DNA from: Ophiothrix spiculata
Taxonomy: Eukaryota > Echinodermata > Ophiuroidea > Amphilepidida > Ophiotrichidae
Assembly: GCA_000969725.1 (NCBI GenBank)
Contig: JXSR01S062891.1
DNA length: 32,397 nucleotides
Direction: 5' to 3' (one strand)
Part shown: one piece after another, positions 19,867 to 29,247 of the stretch
How positions within the stretch are numbered: the first letter of the stretch is position 1
Layout of the letters: every line of letters begins with the position of its first letter
Notes under the pieces: model-generated
Database searches by the model: none
Told to the model about the DNA's origin: nothing
Seen by the model: only the letters and a program-made list of their open reading frames with translations
Made by a program: the position numbers and the translations under genes

Positions 19867-20784
19867 TACACACAAAATATTTACTGAGTCAAGTGACTCA
19901 AATACGTGAGTCTTTTATTTGTCTCTGTAGTGATGCACTTTGTATGCTAATTAAGTCACTGTAGTGAGTCATGTGACTCAGATGTGATGAGTCAAATGAC
20001 TCGGATCAAGTCCAGTTGAATCAGAAGACTCAACTTCATTACCTTAATGAGTCATCAGTTTTGTCTCTGTAGTGACGCACTTGCTTGTGTAAAATGAGTC
20101 AAAAGACTCAGATTAAAGATAATGCGGGTCATTTGACTCACTCATTATTGACTTATTCGAGTGACTTTCTCTTTGTACACAAACATGGAGGACGATATCC
20201 GAAAGGTGTTGGTGACTGTAGACACAATATTGCCCATCATCAATATAGTAGACACTAATTCCGAGTCAAATACCGAGTCCAAGAGGTTAAGCTTAGGTTT
20301 AGCTTACTGCAGTAAAACAACAATGGACCAAATGGTCCAATATTGTAAGCTAACTCCATATAAAATCACTGCTTAATGTAGTAATTTATACTTGTAGCTT
20401 GATGTCAGCTCCAGAAGTTCCACATATTACTTCTGGCAGTGTTAAATGCCAAAAAAGTGCTCACAGAAATGACAATTTTGTGTCATCAACCACTAACAAA
20501 CGCTTCGTCACCGACCATGCCCAAGAAAATGGCCGACCCACAGCCTCGTTTTCAAATGTCGTATTTGACTCAGTAATTTATGTAAATGAGTTATTGACTC
20601 AAAATTCTCCAACAAGTGAGTCAAAATGGTATCATCATACTGAGTCACCTGAAATTTGACTCACTATTGGAGTATCTGTGAGTCAATTATGATTCACGTA
20701 GTGTCATAACTGAGTCAATTTTTACATGACTCACGTAAAATAAGGCAAAACGAGTCAATTGACTCAGTAAATATTTTGTGTGTA
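19867..20784. mobile_element. TA-flanked TIR element with clustered TGAGTCA motifs
   Basis: 914 bp element at 19869-20782 between TA dinucleotides (19867-19868 and 20783-20784). Its ends are inverted repeats of about 31 bases with one mismatch, starting CACACAAAATATTTACTGAG. Copy B has the unfilled site (GTACTAACAACATCAATAG, near 26456-26474), differing only by base changes from the site left by removing the element plus one TA. The heptamer TGAGTCA, or its complement TGACTCA, occurs 17 times: 8 in 19885-20140, 9 in 20566-20766, none in the central 425 bases. A 20 base module GTCTCTGTAGTGAYGCACTT is repeated at 19921 and 20063. A TA target suggests a Tc1/mariner-type or related transposase supplied in trans. 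Known elements carry clustered subterminal motifs as transposase binding sites, a plausible role here. The same heptamer is the AP-1 (Fos/Jun bZIP) consensus. Confidence 0.85.
20185..20659 (+). other. two unrecognised open frames inside the TA element
   Basis: The first frame starts at ATG 20185 (context AAACATGGAGG), reads MEDDIRKVLVTVDTILPIIN, and ends at a TAA at 20374-20376, 63 codons. The second, 20399-20659 in another frame, contains SAPEVPHITSGSVKCQKSAH and AQENGRPTASFSNVVFDS and runs into the right-hand TGAGTCA cluster. No transposase motif (DDE/D, HTH) is visible. They occupy the heptamer-free centre, so they could be a decayed internal gene or captured exons, or chance. Confidence 0.2.
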
Positions 20785-21509
20785 ATATCAATAGACATAC
20801 AGTCTAGGAGTAAAGAGTGGTGGACTTGAACAGTGGAAAAATTGTCTATTCGTTTATGTATTTATTTATAAAAAAAATAGTTTCATTGTTTTATTAATAG
20901 TTATACGGTATGCTAGCCAGTGCAACAACTTGATAGTCAAAAGACTCGCTAGTCTGATTGCTCTTTAGTCCAAACAATAGTGGAAATATACCGAACGTGA
21001 GCAAAAACTATAGTAGTAGAAACTTTGCACAAATTATATAACAACCCTCTTTTAGATACCCTTACAAATTTTGATTACACAGCATTGGGTTTTTTTGCGT
21101 TATCACCAAAGGTAGGTACCTATGTCAGAAACTCATTTATACAAAATTGATCAAAATAATAAAATTCATATTTTGTGTTATCATAATGTGATTTTTTTTA
21201 ATTGACCGTATAGAATCAAATTTTATATTGAACTGTATTTTCAATTTTCAATTTTAATGAATAGTAATTGAATTCATTTCTAGTATATGAGTCAAACTAA
21301 AGTGAAAGTCAAATTAAAGTGTAATCAACGGAGGAATTTTTACAAGGAATCTGTTTATGTTTATCAACTTTAATTATACTTAGATAAATAGCAAAAAATA
21401 ATTTTAACAGCTTTCATGAGAATTCTAGTTTGTCAAAATTGAACAATGCATTCAAAAGTTACAACCGTTTAAGTAAGGGTACCCAATTTTGATGTCGAAC
21501 AAATTTGCT

Positions 21510-22021
21510 TTAAAGGGACTAGTCTAGATTCCACCTAGAATTAAATATTTATGGAAATGCTCTAAACAAAGCTTAAAAGTATAGTAAGTTCCAAGAAAGT
21601 GCAAAAAAACCCCACACAAATATGGCTCAAATTGAGAGACAATTAATTTGCAATATATCATTCTTTGATGGAGGTGTGTTTCCTAAATCCTAACTTTTGT
21701 ACCTCAGATGGATTTACCAGATAAAAGATCAAACAAAGTTCCTGGAGATAATTAATTTCATTAAAAATAATTTGTTTGGTAATCACAAGTGTAGAAACAA
21801 GATTTTTATCAGTTTTCAAACTAGAAACACTGTTTTCACACCACTTTTTGTCTCCGGCGACAAAACTTAAAGTAGGTAAAGAATTGCTGTTTTCTCCAAT
21901 GCTCCTCAAAATCATGGAAAACCACTTGTAGGTTATATTATTATAAACATGTTCTATCGATCAAAGTAAAAAAATATGCAGGTAAAAAATTAGTGGGAAG
22001 AATCTAGGCCAGTCCCTTTAA
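21510..22021. mobile_element. TTAA-flanked TIR element, non-autonomous
   Basis: A 504 bp element at 21514-22017 between TTAA at 21510-21513 and TTAA at 22018-22021. The ends are inverted: AGGGACTAGTCTAGATTC on the left and AGGGACTGGCCTAGATTC on the right, read inward. Copy B has one TTAA (GCTTTAACATGC) and no element, so this is a genuine insertion after the duplication. A TTAA target is typical of piggyBac and Kolobok superfamilies; the AGGG terminus favours Kolobok, by recollection of family ends and not by a search. It has no transposase; the 85 codon minus frame inside (21915-21658) has no motif. Confidence 0.88.
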
Positions 22022-22086
22022 CATGCAAAATGACATGAACTCTTTACTGTACAGTAGTTGGTTTTCTTATTTATTGTCCATTGATA

Positions 22087-23500
22087 AACTTGACGCTGCA
22101 TTCAAAATGTTAAACGGGTATGCATTGTGCAGAGAAACTGACTGAAGAAGATTCAATGATGTAGATCACAGTACTGACGGTTATTTCAGATATCAGTTCA
22201 CAATCTTGACAACCAATGCCAGAAGATAAATCGTGGCGCAACAATGTGGCAACCGGCATTGGTATTTTGTTGCAATTAAGTATCATCAGACTCATACTCT
22301 GGTTGATTGTTTAAAAAGCTAAGGACCATGCAACTCTTTATCTTTATAACAGAAATAAAAAAGGGTCTGGAAGATAATTAAAAAAAAAACAATAACCGAA
22401 TTTGTAGAGCTTTTCTGAGAGATTACCTGAGAACATTATAGTTTTCTTGTTATTTTATTTCCATAGGCGTTCCTATCATAACGAATGAAAGAGACAACAG
22501 TTTTTGTTAGCAGTATGCACGTAAACTAAATAGTGTAGTTTGTTCGCCGTTCAAATTGGGTACCTCCAGTCAAATGACTATAATTTAAGAATGCTTTGTC
22601 CGATTTCAACACAATAAATTTTCTATGAAAGCTAATTAAATATGACATCTTATACACGGACAATTTTGCAAACGAATGAAAGGAACTAGTTATATAAAAT
22701 AGTTGATTAGATTTCACTTTATTTGGACTCACCCGGTATATTATGCAAATTAGGGATACCTGCATTCCATGCATTCCAGAATGAGATGTTTTTATTGAAC
22801 CTTTCAATTAAATTAGGTTGTGTCAAATGTACATATTATTGTAAATATGTTGTGTATTCTAGATGTTTCATAATATTGTGCATGTTTGCATGATGTTTTC
22901 AAAATTACTCTAATTTAGCCTCTGGCTGTGAATAGGATTTAATATACATTTAATATTAATTGATATACTAAAATAATTATGAATTCCCTTACGGTTTAGT
23001 AGTTTTGCCCGAGATGTATTCAAATGTCATAAACGATGTTACTTATACACCGATGTAATTGATGCCCAGAGATATTTACGTTTCCAATAGATGTTGTCGT
23101 CTCATATTTGGAGAAACCTGAGAGTTTAGATATAGGGTTTGCGCTATCACGTCTTTATTTGAACTGAAATTGTTTTGTATTTTGGAATATAATTTCAATT
23201 AATATCTTATAAAGAAATTCCTGAGAAAAGGGCGCTCTATTTCCACTAGATTTATTAGCATCGTCTTACAATTTTTTGTGAGATGTCCAAATTCGGAGTA
23301 ATTATGAAATATAGACATAAAACAGTATAACAATTCTGTCAAATCCTTCGATATGTATTTTGTATTCATTTTCAAATGAGTGAGTAGTCTTATGATTTGC
23401 TATCATATCAGTTTCGTGCATGTAGAAACACTAGCTGCGCGACCTGAGATGATAACTTGAGAGCTATGCTGGTCTTTAGTGTCTGGTCGATCTACCTAAG
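22087..23500. other. unassigned sequence between duplications
   Basis: Mostly AT-rich. A small hairpin with 9 bp arms ACCAATGCC / GGCATTGGT sits near 22211-22262. On the minus strand, 22640-22520 is a diverged extra copy of the block at 21400-21508 (see the separate entry). No gene is supported. The 61 to 93 codon frames here lack motifs. Confidence 0.45.
22520..22640 (-). repeat. diverged third copy of the GGTACCCAATTT block
   Basis: The minus strand reads AGCTTTCATAGAAAATTTAT, then GAAATCGGACAAAGCATTC, then GGTACCCAATTTGAACGGCG and AACAAA. This is the same order as in copy A at 21410-21508 and copy B at 26910-27010 (AGCTTTCATGAGAATTCTAG, AAATTGAACAATGCATTC, GGTACCCAATTTTGATGTCG, AACAAA). 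Part of the duplicated segment is therefore itself a dispersed repeat. Confidence 0.55.
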
Positions 23501-23545
23501 AATCGGCCATTTCCGATCTAAGATAGCTATAAATTGGCCGATTCC
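23501..23545. repeat. short hairpin, AATCGGCCATT / AATTGGCCGATT
   Basis: Arms of about 11 bases separated by about 20 bases, followed by a small tandem of GATTCCGATT. Its origin is unknown. Confidence 0.6.
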
Positions 23546-23616
23546 GATTCAGATTCCGATTATCCTAGTGTTCATTACATCGTACAATAAACTGACGACA
23601 TTAACGCAACACCGGA

Positions 23617-23949
23617 GGCTGCGATCACATAGACCTATACTATACGCTATACGGGCACGTTTGCCCAATCTATAGGACCTTTATTTTCCATGATACTATC
23701 CACAATGTAAATTCATAATCATTAGAATTTAGAGCTAGCCAGCGTAGTGGTCTCACCCTGGAAAACAAAATATTTATTTTCTAGAGTGAGATCAGGGGCT
23801 TTTTGAAGTGGCTTCATGTATATAAAAACAGTACAGAGATGATTTATTTATATCGTGGATAGTATCACAGAAAAAAAGTCCTATAGATTGGAAAAGCGTG
23901 CCCGTATAGTGCCTTATAGTGTATAGTATAGTTCTATGTGATCGCAGCC
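23617..23949. mobile_element. foldback MITE with ~90 bp terminal inverted repeats
   Basis: The left arm 23617-23702 and right arm 23856-23949 are near-perfect reverse complements apart from a ~9 base indel. Both begin GGCTGCGATCACATAGA and end at GATACTATCCA. The ~150 bp centre is non-coding. The target duplication is unclear. The right end lies three bases before copy B begins (23953), so the element sits at the edge of the duplication. Superfamily is unassigned; it has no coding capacity. Confidence 0.88.
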
Positions 23950-25290
23950 TTACAGTATTATCCCCAATACTGTATTTATTGTGTCAATGTAGTTGTTTTA
24001 TAAATATTTTATCTCTTACTTGATTTTGATATATTATGTACTTGTTGTGGAAATAATAAACAAATGATAATGATAATGAATGAATAATGACACCATACGT
24101 CGACTATTTTTTTATAAAAAATTAATTACAATGACGAAAAGGACTTCTCACCATACTCCGTTAAGCATACATAGGTTTTTTTATGGAAATGTTAAGACGG
24201 GATAATGGCGAAAATAATCTTTTTTTCCTGACAAAGTTTACTTTTTACGTCAAAAAAATATAACATGGTCAGATATTTTTTTCCAAATTTGAAAAAATAA
24301 AAATGGCAGATAGAATTTAAAATAGAAAAGGTTAATGTAGTACATGATCAACTGAACATGAAGATGTTTTAAAATGTTCTCCAATATTCATAGATTGGTA
24401 AAGAAAATGAATTTAAAGTTAGAATACGTGAAATCATATACTTTGTAGAACTTGATTTCCGTTATACTGTACGTGAATTCACGTACCATATTTGGTATGT
24501 ATCTTATTATGTATCTTAAAACATCAGAACCTGCTTTCTAAAAAAGTGTATTAGATTGGACAGCCTGGTACAATTTCATAGGATCATAAGCGAGTTTAGA
24601 AATTCGGCTTATGTTATCCTATGTATGAGTTCACTCTAATTCTATGTGCAATAAGTATTATATAGAAAAGAAGAACTAAACGAAACAAATAAACAATTGA
24701 TCAAACAATGCCAGTAAAACGCTGTACTACATTACATATTTCTGTCTCTTTCAATTAGGCAAACACTTGTTGAGTTTTTTGATGAAGGTTTTTTTTTTTC
24801 AAGTTACATGAATGCAACAAGACAGAAAATGCGTGTGATTGATGCATCGGTATTATATTAACAAAAGGTATAAATAATAATAAGTCTATGTCAGTGATGT
24901 TTTACAGGCAAGTAAGGGAAGGCAGTAACCTGTTATCTACCTTCTATTTGCCTTTCAGATCATTCTGTTTTCTTATAACGTATACATGTACTTTGCCTGT
25001 TTGCAGATTGATGCGATGTCAGGTTTCATTTGTGTTTCCATAACCGTATATTACCCTTGCTATGTCAACAAAATAAGGTTGGTTTTTAACCGTGTCACTT
25101 CCTATATTTATTCAGTTAATGAAAACTTTGTGTGTACAAACATCCCTATCATTTCCGGTAGATTATTGATTGTTATATTAGAGCTTACTATAAATGCTAC
25201 AGCCCCAGTTATGCGAAGGTTTGTATTGAAGCAAACTTGCTAGTCCAAATTACAAAACAAAATTATCGGTGGTCCGAATTAAAAAAAAAC

Positions 25291-25453
25291 CGGCTAATTA
25301 TCTAAAAATAAAAAGTTATGTTAGACAAATCCAGTGAATTGCTCACATCTCTCTAGCTTTCGACCTCTCGATCAGAGGTCTTGATCACAAGTGTCCTTTT
25401 CATTTATAGTTTGAACAATCCTACAAATGCATATCTTCAGCGGCTAATTATCT
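25291..25453 (-). mobile_element. 137 bp insertion with 13 bp TSD, hammerhead-like hairpin
   Basis: CGGCTAATTATCT is present at 25291-25303 and 25441-25453; copy A has it once (near 19323). The 137 bp insert (25304-25440) is best read on the minus strand, where it begins CTGAAGATATGCATTTG and ends in an A/T-rich CTTTTTATTTTTA string. The minus strand contains GTGATCAA, a 7 bp stem GACCTCT / AGAGGTC with a 5 base loop, then GAAAGC. This layout resembles the hammerhead-type motif (CUGAUGA - stem II - GAAA) found in Penelope-like elements and animal retrozymes. A 13 bp duplication fits target-primed insertion better than a cut-and-paste transposase. No clear stem III or cleavage site is seen, so ribozyme activity is not claimed. 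Confidence 0.6.
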
Positions 25454-25690
25454 TTTTACAAATAACCTTCTTTATACTAGTGAGCTGTTTTTAGCAGTCG
25501 GACTAACGTGCTGTTTTTAAATTTCTGACCAGCGAGCCATTTTGAAAACTCGTACTGACTAGCCTGTTTCGGACTAGCGAGCTTTCGGAGTAGCGAGTCT
25601 TTTTGAAGGTAATATTTCCCTTATCAAATAACGTGTTCGGACTAGCGAACCTTTGGACTAGAGAGTCGCCGGACTGACGAGCGTACCCAG
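25441..25690. repeat. TTCGGACTAGCGAG minisatellite, copy B
   Basis: Counterpart of the copy A array, with extra units such as CGGACTAGCGAGC, TTCGGAGTAGCGAGTC, TTCGGACTAGCGAAC and CCGGACTGACGAGC up to about 25683. Copy A has lost these, or copy B gained them. Unit length is irregular (13 to 28 bases). Confidence 0.65.
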
Positions 25691-26129
25691 TAAACTTAGG
25701 AAGGTATAATCCATTTAGTAAGTAATAAGGTGTTCTGGAGGCATGTTTAGGGAAACGATACTTTCATTTTAGAAAGTACAGGCAAACAATTAGGCAAGAA
25801 TATAACGATTTTTTAAATATGAAACCTATATATTACAAACCAGTCTCAGTGTATCCAAGTTATTTAATTTCTAACGCAGAGAAGACAAAGCCATTATTAT
25901 TAATGCTCGTTTCTATCACCCCTTTACATAATTCTTGTTGTTTGACTATCTTTAAAATGAGCTGGCACAAGTAATTTCTCCGGCTCACCCATAGTGAGTT
26001 GAAGTCAAAGTGACAAAGTAAATTGAGTCCGATGATCAAGGCAGTGATGACCTTTTCCCGTTTCCCATACAGCATGTCTCAATGGAGACAGTTCTTCAAT
26101 TCAATCTGACAGGTGATCTTTCAATCCAA

Positions 26130-26441
26130 GGGTTTGTCCAGAGGAGGTTTTCAAAATATCCCACAATGCATTATTCTGACACACTTAGATAAAATAGGCA
26201 ATAATGGTTTTCTGGACAAGGGGCTGTTAGAAATTTGAGAATTCCATTGAATAGTACTCATTCATATCTTTCCAGCAATGTGTTTATTTTCAAAACAGCA
26301 CAGTGTTTACCCACAATGCTGACACTTCAAAAACGTCAGAAACCTGTACAAAAGTATAGGAGTTGGATTGAATTTGCATGTACATTGTACAATGTTGCAT
26401 TGCATCGTGGGATATTGTGAAAACCTCCTCTGGGGTTTGTC
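26130..26441. mobile_element. 294 bp TIR element with 9 bp TSD (copy B only)
   Basis: The element 26139-26432 is flanked by GGGTTTGTC at 26130-26138 and 26433-26441; copy A has one GGGTTTGTC and no insert. The ends are 32 base inverted repeats with two mismatches, beginning CAGAGGAGGTTTTCA and ending CCCACRATGCA. The 9 bp duplication (8 to 9, given end ambiguity) fits hAT- or Mutator-type transposases, and a CAGAGG terminus is hAT-like. It is non-autonomous: the two short frames crossing it (26235-26420 plus, 26472-26290 minus) lack motifs. Confidence 0.9.
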
Positions 26442-27078
26442 CATCCTCATTTCTTTGTACTAACAACATCAATAGACATACATGTTAGGAGTAAAGAGTT
26501 GTGGACTTGAACAGTAGACAAATTGTCTATTCATTTATGTAATTATTTACAAAATATCAATAGAAACATTGGTCATTTATTAATAGTTATATGGTCCGCT
26601 AGCCAGTGCAACAACTTGATTGTCAGAAACTCATTTATACAAAATTGATCAAAACAATTAAAACATTCACATTTTATGTTATCGTAAAGTGATTTTTTTT
26701 TTAATTGACCGTGTAGAATCAAATTTTATATTGAACCGTATTTTCAATTTTCAATTTTAATGAAGAAAAATTGAACTCATTTCTAGTATATGAGTCAAAC
26801 TAAAGTGAAAGTCAAATTAAAGTGTAATCATCGGAGGAATTTTTACAAGGAATCTGTTTATGTTTATCAACTTTAATTATACTTAGATAAATAGCAAAAA
26901 TTAATTTAAACAGCTTTCATGAGAATTCTAGTTTGTCGAAATTGACCAATGCATTCAAAAGTTAAAACCGTTTAAGTAAGGGTACCCAATTTTGATGTCG
27001 AACAAATTTGCTTTAACATGCAAAATGACATGAACTCTTTACTGTACAGTAGTTAGTTTTCTTATTTATTGTCCATTG

Positions 27079-27823
27079 TTAACCTTGTTGAGTAATTACG
27101 ACCAATTTTATGAATTGTGCATTTTATGCCTTTGTACCACTTTTTGGTAGAGTTAACTTCTTGCTCATGATGTGCTTGAAGCCGTGTTGCAATAAGGACT
27201 CCTTTAGGACTCTTTTTTGGATGACTGAATATCGGATTGTTCCTAGATTTAGACTACTGAACTCGAAGAGTGTGACTGAACACAGGAAAGTTTTTAAAGG
27301 AGATTTCATGATTATTTGCTTCCTATTTGAGCTATGCAAAATCTAATGTCAAAATTGAATTTCAAAGCATTCATCAACTTCATATCGCATTTTGTTAGTG
27401 CACGCTTTATTTAAACCAGCTAATAGCATTACAAGATGCAGTTCATCGTTTAAATGTTTTCTTTGTTACTTAATGAATAAGAACAGGTACGTAGCCGTCA
27501 TGAAGTTGCCGTTTATTATCGAAGAGAGATTTCCTGTAAGGCTACCTTAACACATGGATGTACGAATTCAGGCCCGTCAACATTTACGCTGTTTTATTTA
27601 TTCTCAGCCTAGTTGTGGACATTTTTACTCCATTTCAAGGCATTTCTGTCACTTCTTCAGACCGTTAAAGGTTGTGTCACTTACATCCCTGCTTAACAGC
27701 AAAGTCTTCAAATTTCCACCAAATGGCACCAAGAGACATCAAGAAGTTCACTCTACCAAAAGTGGTACAAAGGCATAAAATGCAAAATTCATAAAATTGA
27801 TCGAAATAACTCAACACGGTTAA
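27079..27823. mobile_element. TTAA-flanked element with ~80 bp TIRs
   Basis: TTAA at 27079-27082 and 27820-27823 bounds a 737 bp element (27083-27819). Its ends read inward are CCTTGTTGAGTAATTACGA and CCGTGTTGAGTTATTTCGA, and similarity continues to about 27163 on the left and 27740 on the right (GCATTTTATGCCTTTGTACC, GGTAGAGT(T/G)AACTTCTTG). The TTAA target and CC-start ends suggest piggyBac-type, by family convention. It inserted at, or defines, the right edge of copy B. The TIRs make both strands encode a short SGTKA-ending peptide, which explains mirrored frames at 27339-27124 (-) and 27554-27778 (+). A frame at 27500-27778 (MKLPFIIEERFPVRLP, stop, then HMDV...) may be a decayed internal gene; it is unrecognised. 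Confidence 0.72.
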
Positions 27824-28555
27824 CAACTTACACATATTTGGTATTGTTGGAAAGAGGACTTTCTGGTGCATTAATCTAGCACAAAACAGTACTCCAAATC
27901 ATTCAACCGTTTCCGAGAACGAAGGGCGCAAATCTCGGTTTCCTTTTTTCTAGGACACCCTGTATATATGTTATAGAGTTTGCAAGTGTAATGATAGCTC
28001 TTGTGATTGAAATAGAAATGAATCCTGCTTTATGGTATCATGTTTCTCGCCGTGCCTGTATTAGTATTAACCTTGACTATCAACAGCAAAACATCAGATA
28101 CTTGATACTACTGTTGATATTGTAAGCTCTTATGTAATCAGAATATCATTACAGCCCAAGGAGGATTAAACGACTAATATCTTATCTCTCAGTAGATAAA
28201 AATACACCAACTTCATTGGTTAATACCTGAAAAGGATATTTCCGTATCGCATAAAACTTCAAAGTTCTATGTGATAGGAAGTCCTCAATGTGATTAGAAA
28301 AAGTCGTTTCATATAGTTCTTTTACCAGTCTATCTTGTATCTTATAGAACATTATAATTGTGTATTGTAAACCGCGCGTGGTTGTTGTGCGTGCAAGACC
28401 AACTCCACTTTGACTTTGATTTTTAATTTGACATTGACTTTATATACTCTGCATACTTCAAACAACAAATGACGCAATATCTGCTCCTTCTAATTTCTGA
28501 TTAGACAATAATTACTGTGCACCATCTTTTTTGATGTAATTGTTTGAATTCGAAG
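27824..28555. other. unassigned, one transposon-end-like string
   Basis: GGACACCCTGTATA at 27954-27967 resembles terminal strings common in mariner-type elements, but the opposite end was not found. The rest (27970-28555) is AT-rich with no gene, RNA or partnered repeat. Confidence 0.35.
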
Positions 28556-28651
28556 GTGTTTATTTTGGGCCGAGGTATTTTTCTGAGGGAGTGTAGCTCC
28601 TTGAGAAAAGTACCAAGGCACAAAACAAACACCGACGATTTTAAACAATGA
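28556..28651 (+). repeat. 96 bp hairpin repeat P, copy 1
   Basis: Nearly identical to 29248-29343 on the same strand. Its left half folds into a two-step hairpin (28569-28619): outer stem from GCCGAGGTATTTTTCT with GAGAAAAGTACCAAGGC, inner stem GGAG with CTCC. The right half is a conserved single-stranded tail ACAAACACCGACGATTTTAA. Minus-strand frames through both copies share FKIVGVCFVPWYFS, which follows from the DNA identity and need not mean coding. Confidence 0.85.
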
Positions 28652-28673
28652 TCGAATTAAAAGACAATTTATT

Positions 28674-28742
28674 ATTGTCATAAATAACCGCTCTTTCGAC
28701 ATTGTAATGCCTTTTATGTGTAATATTATGAAGACATACTAT
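28674..28742 (+). repeat. ~69 bp repeat Q, copy 1
   Basis: ATTGTCATAAATAACCGCTC, then TTTCG, then ATTGTAATGCCTTTTATGTG and TAATATTATGAAG. It recurs at 30180-30247 on the same strand. P and Q lie only 22 bases apart here but about 836 apart in the second set. Confidence 0.85.
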
Positions 28743-28856
28743 TAAGGGGATATGTGCACCAGAAATTCATTTTCTGAACTATAAATGCTAGGGACTTCTA
28801 CGACAACCAATATCAAAAAAGGAAAAAATACAAAAATCTGCATAATTTGCATATTT

Positions 28857-29247
28857 AATTGGCGGCCATCTTGGATTGTTGGTGTCGGATTTCAAAAGAG
28901 CAAATGTACACAACCGTAGATGCTAGAGACTTCTTTCTTTTTTTAAATGAAAGAGAAAAGGAAAACTAAAAAAGTATGGAATTAGATTTTTTATATTTTT
29001 GTTCGTTTTTGCAAACGGTGCGTTTTAATGCATACGATGCGCTTATTTTGATCCAAAAATGACATTTTTGGATCAAAGTTGAGTTTATTTTTGTTAATAA
29101 AAAACTAAGTAAAAAGAAAAAAATATAATTCCATACTTTTGTTTTGTTTTGATTTTCTCTTTCATTTAAAAAAGTCTCTAGCATTTATTGTTTAGTACAT
29201 TTGCTCTATTGAAATCCGACATCAAAAATCTAAGATGGCCGCCAATT
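28857..29247. mobile_element. foldback element with ~150 bp TIRs
   Basis: 391 bp element whose two ends both read inward AATTGGCGGCCATCTT, followed by TGTCGGATTTCAA, AGAGCAAATGTAC, ATGCTAGAGACTT, AAATGAAAGAGAAAA and AAGTATGGAATTA in mirror order. The centre is a near-perfect 31 base hairpin (TTTGATCCAAAAATG / CATTTTTGGATCAAA, 29047-29077). The whole element would snap into one long hairpin. No clear target duplication. Its right end abuts repeat P copy 2 with no gap. The short minus frame within it is chance. Confidence 0.88.
29047..29077. repeat. 15 bp-arm hairpin at foldback centre
   Basis: TTTGATCCAAAAATG, one base, then its exact complement. It forms the tip of the 28857-29247 foldback. 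Confidence 0.85.

Larger units (their letters stand above)
17833..22086 (+). repeat. segmental duplication, copy A
   Basis: Collinear with 23953-27077 on the same strand, matching at most positions by eye through long stretches, for example GAACTAAACGAAACA, GCGTGTGATTGATGCATCGG, AGATTGATGCGATGTCAGG, GAGTTGAAGTCAAAGTGAC and GGGTACCCAATTTTGATG. It starts inside the 3' UTR hairpin of the third LINE and ends at GTCCATTG. Sequence present only in A is 18411-18581, 19869-20782, ~20936-21123 and 21514-22017. It is non-coding. Because it begins with a truncated LINE end plus flank, the duplication happened after that LINE inserted. Confidence 0.92.
23953..27077 (+). repeat. segmental duplication, copy B
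   Basis: Partner of 17833-22086. It opens with the truncated LINE 3' UTR (CAGTATTATCCCC to AATGAATGAATAATGA, 23953-24090). Sequence present only in B is 25304-25440 (13 bp flanking repeats), extra minisatellite and spacer at about 25570-25785, and 26139-26432 (9 bp flanking repeats). Homology ends at GTCCATTG (27070-27077), next to the TTAA-flanked element. It is non-coding. A weak exon-like block, ATTGATGCGATGTCAGG behind a TTTGCAG at about 25006, is shared with copy A but is not supported as a gene. Confidence 0.92.

Noticed and set aside
19965-20140. CRISPR-like array from regularly recurring TGAGTCA strings
   Set aside because: Motifs are 7 bases, irregularly spaced and in both orientations within a TIR element; not a CRISPR.
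27500-27542. Possible exon MKLPFIIEERFP with a GTAAGG donor
   Set aside because: It lies inside the TTAA-flanked element, and the frame continues past the GT to a stop a few codons on; better read as decayed transposon sequence.
27954-27967. Mariner-type terminus GGACACCCTGTATA
   Set aside because: No inverted partner or TA-bounded element was found in the window; kept only as a note.
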